In this document: positions 62,745 through 64,000 of the stretch, piece by piece
How positions within the stretch are numbered: position 1 is the first letter of the stretch
Layout: each line of letters starts with the position of its first letter
NCBI RefSeq assembly: GCF_026914265.1
Contig: NC_069135.1
Location: 60,192,738 to 60,256,737 of the forward strand
Direction: 5' to 3'
Source: Mya arenaria
Lineage: Eukaryota; Mollusca; Bivalvia; Myida; Myidae
DNA length: 64,000 bases
Translations under genes and position numbers: made by a program
Notes under the pieces: generated by a model
Databases searched by the model: none
Told to the model about the DNA's origin: nothing
What the model saw: only the letters and a program-made list of their open reading frames with translations

Positions 62745-64000
62745 CTTAAAAGAAGCCTGTTTAGAAGCACAAGGAGAGGGCATAATGGACAATGAACGGG
62801 AGACATAGACGTAGAAACACAACCTACCCCGACATTCAGACTTTCCCAGTACAGGTAGTCAAACAACCGAACATAAACCCTATTTAGAAGCACAAGGAGA
62901 GGGCATAATGGACAATAAACGAGAGACACAGACGTACAAACACCACTTACCCCAGACATTCAGACTTTCCCAGTACATGTAGTCAAACAACCGAACATAA
63001 ACCCTTTTTAGAAGCACAAGGAGAGGGCATAATGGACAATAAACGAGAGACACAGACGTACAAACACCACTTACCCCCGACATTCAGACTTTCCCAGTAC
63101 ATGTAGTCAAACAAAACTGTTTTTTAAAGCCTGTTATGATGTATAAGGTAAAGCACTAAACGACACTCAATAAGCGACACAAATGTAGAAACGCAGAGCC
63201 ATGACATTGTTGTACGATTGCTTTTTATTTGTCTACCTCGGTCAGGGTCGTTTAGGCCTTTGCCTTGTGCTTCTGAACAAGTTTGTTTTTGTTCGATTGC
63301 TTTTCTACATGCACTGGGATAGTCTGAATGTCGTGGGTAAGTTGTGTTTGTACGTCTGTGTCTCTCTTTCAGGGTCGTTTATATCTTGCCGTTTACTTTT
63401 TACAGGGTTTTTGTTCGATTGTTTGACTACATGTACCAGGAAAGTCTGATTGTCGTGGGTAGGTGGTGTTTCTACGTCTGTATCTCTCGTTCAGTGTTGT
63501 TTAGGTATTGCCTTGTGCTTCTGAACAGGGTTTTTGTTCGATTGTTTGACTACATGTACTGGGAAAGTATGAATGTCGTGGGTAGGTGGTGTTTCTACGT
63601 CTGTGTCTCTCGTTCAGTGTCGTTTAGGTATTGCCTTGTGCTTCTGAACAGGGTTTTTGTTCGATTGTTTGACTACATGTATTGGGAAAGTATGTATGTC
63701 GGAGGTATGTGTGGTTTGTATGTCTGTGTCTCTCGTTCAGTGTCGTTTAGGTATTGCCTTGTGCTTCTGAACAGGGTTTTTGTTCGATTGTTTGACTACA
63801 TGTACTGAAAAAGTATGTATGTCGGAGGTATGTGTGGTTTGTACGTCTGTGTCTCTCGTTCAGTGTCGTTTAGGTATTGCCTTGTGCTTCTGAACAGGGT
63901 TTATGTTTGATTGTTTGCCTACATATACTGGGAAAGTCTGAATGTCGGGGGTATGTGTGGTTTGTACGTCTGTGTCTCTCGTGTAGGGTCGATAAGGCCC
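62745..64000. repeat. Inverted pair of 123-bp minisatellite arrays
   Basis: 62,745-63,120 holds three units in one orientation (CATTCAGACTTTCCCAGTAC). 63,200-64,000 holds six or more in the opposite one (GTACTGGGAAAGTCTGAATG form) and runs off the window. A short centre of about 80 bp separates them. Units of 123 bp (41 codons) keep frames open on both strands, giving 67-154 aa ORFs that are repeat translations. The layout resembles a foldback element, like 1-1,215. Confidence 0.8.

Noticed and set aside
62738-63808. Repeat proteins with VRLFDYMYWES units on both strands
   Set aside because: 123-bp repeat units keep both strands open; no start context, splice sites or domain.

Overview
This is eukaryotic, AT-rich, intron-bearing nuclear DNA packed with minisatellites and small interspersed elements. 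It most likely comes from a bivalve mollusc (a dreissenid-like heterodont is my guess). The guess rests on peritrophin-type secreted genes, a RING-less B-box protein of the kind greatly expanded in bivalves, a pearl/HINE-like tandem-repeat element, and GGCGGGGGAT-hairpin repeat tails. There are no prokaryotic features.

The main content is a tandem cluster of one gene family, all on the + strand: copy 1 (3,584-5,366), copy 2 (13,694-15,1xx, dead), copy 3 (23,398-25,231), copy 4 (49,848-51,438) and copy 5 (56,003-57,787), plus a promoter-and-last-exon ghost at 1,790-2,096. Each intact gene encodes a secreted Cys-rich protein: a signal peptide, then peritrophin-A (CBM14-like) chitin-binding modules split by phase-1 introns, and a tiny fourth exon. 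Copies 1 and 3 predict 325 and 327 aa. Copy 4 (250 aa) lacks module 1. Copy 5 (352 aa) has a 25-residue tail that the others stop before.

Layout. 1-1,215: foldback-like inverted array of a 41-42 bp minisatellite. 1,790-2,096: ghost gene. 2,330-31,665: a roughly 8-11 kb unit present three times (A 2,330-13,540; B 13,541-21,405; C 21,410-31,665). Each unit holds a 68-bp minisatellite (A and C only), the gene, a long conserved noncoding flank that is itself an internal dimer of about 2 kb, a HINE-like repeat and a 1-1.3 kb tail with a tRNA-like piece. 31,665-40,570: mostly unannotatable sequence with minisatellites, a SINE, and a block (34.2-36.5 kb) duplicated at 45.4-47.1 kb. 40,575-42,239: intronless B-box gene with one in-frame amber, its 3' end replaced by a repeat. 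42,632-44,118 (-): two exons of a C2H2 zinc-finger/AT-hook gene. 47-53.9 kb: copy 4 in otherwise featureless DNA. 53.9-60.4 kb: copy 5, with a pearl-like element inserted upstream. 60.4-64 kb: minisatellites and a second inverted array.

The cluster's products would work outside the cell on chitin (gut lining, periostracum or shell matrix); the sequence does not say which. The clearest stories are evolutionary: birth, domain loss, C-terminal change and death of copies inside a repeatedly duplicated unit. All splice models are mine by eye and unsupported by transcripts.
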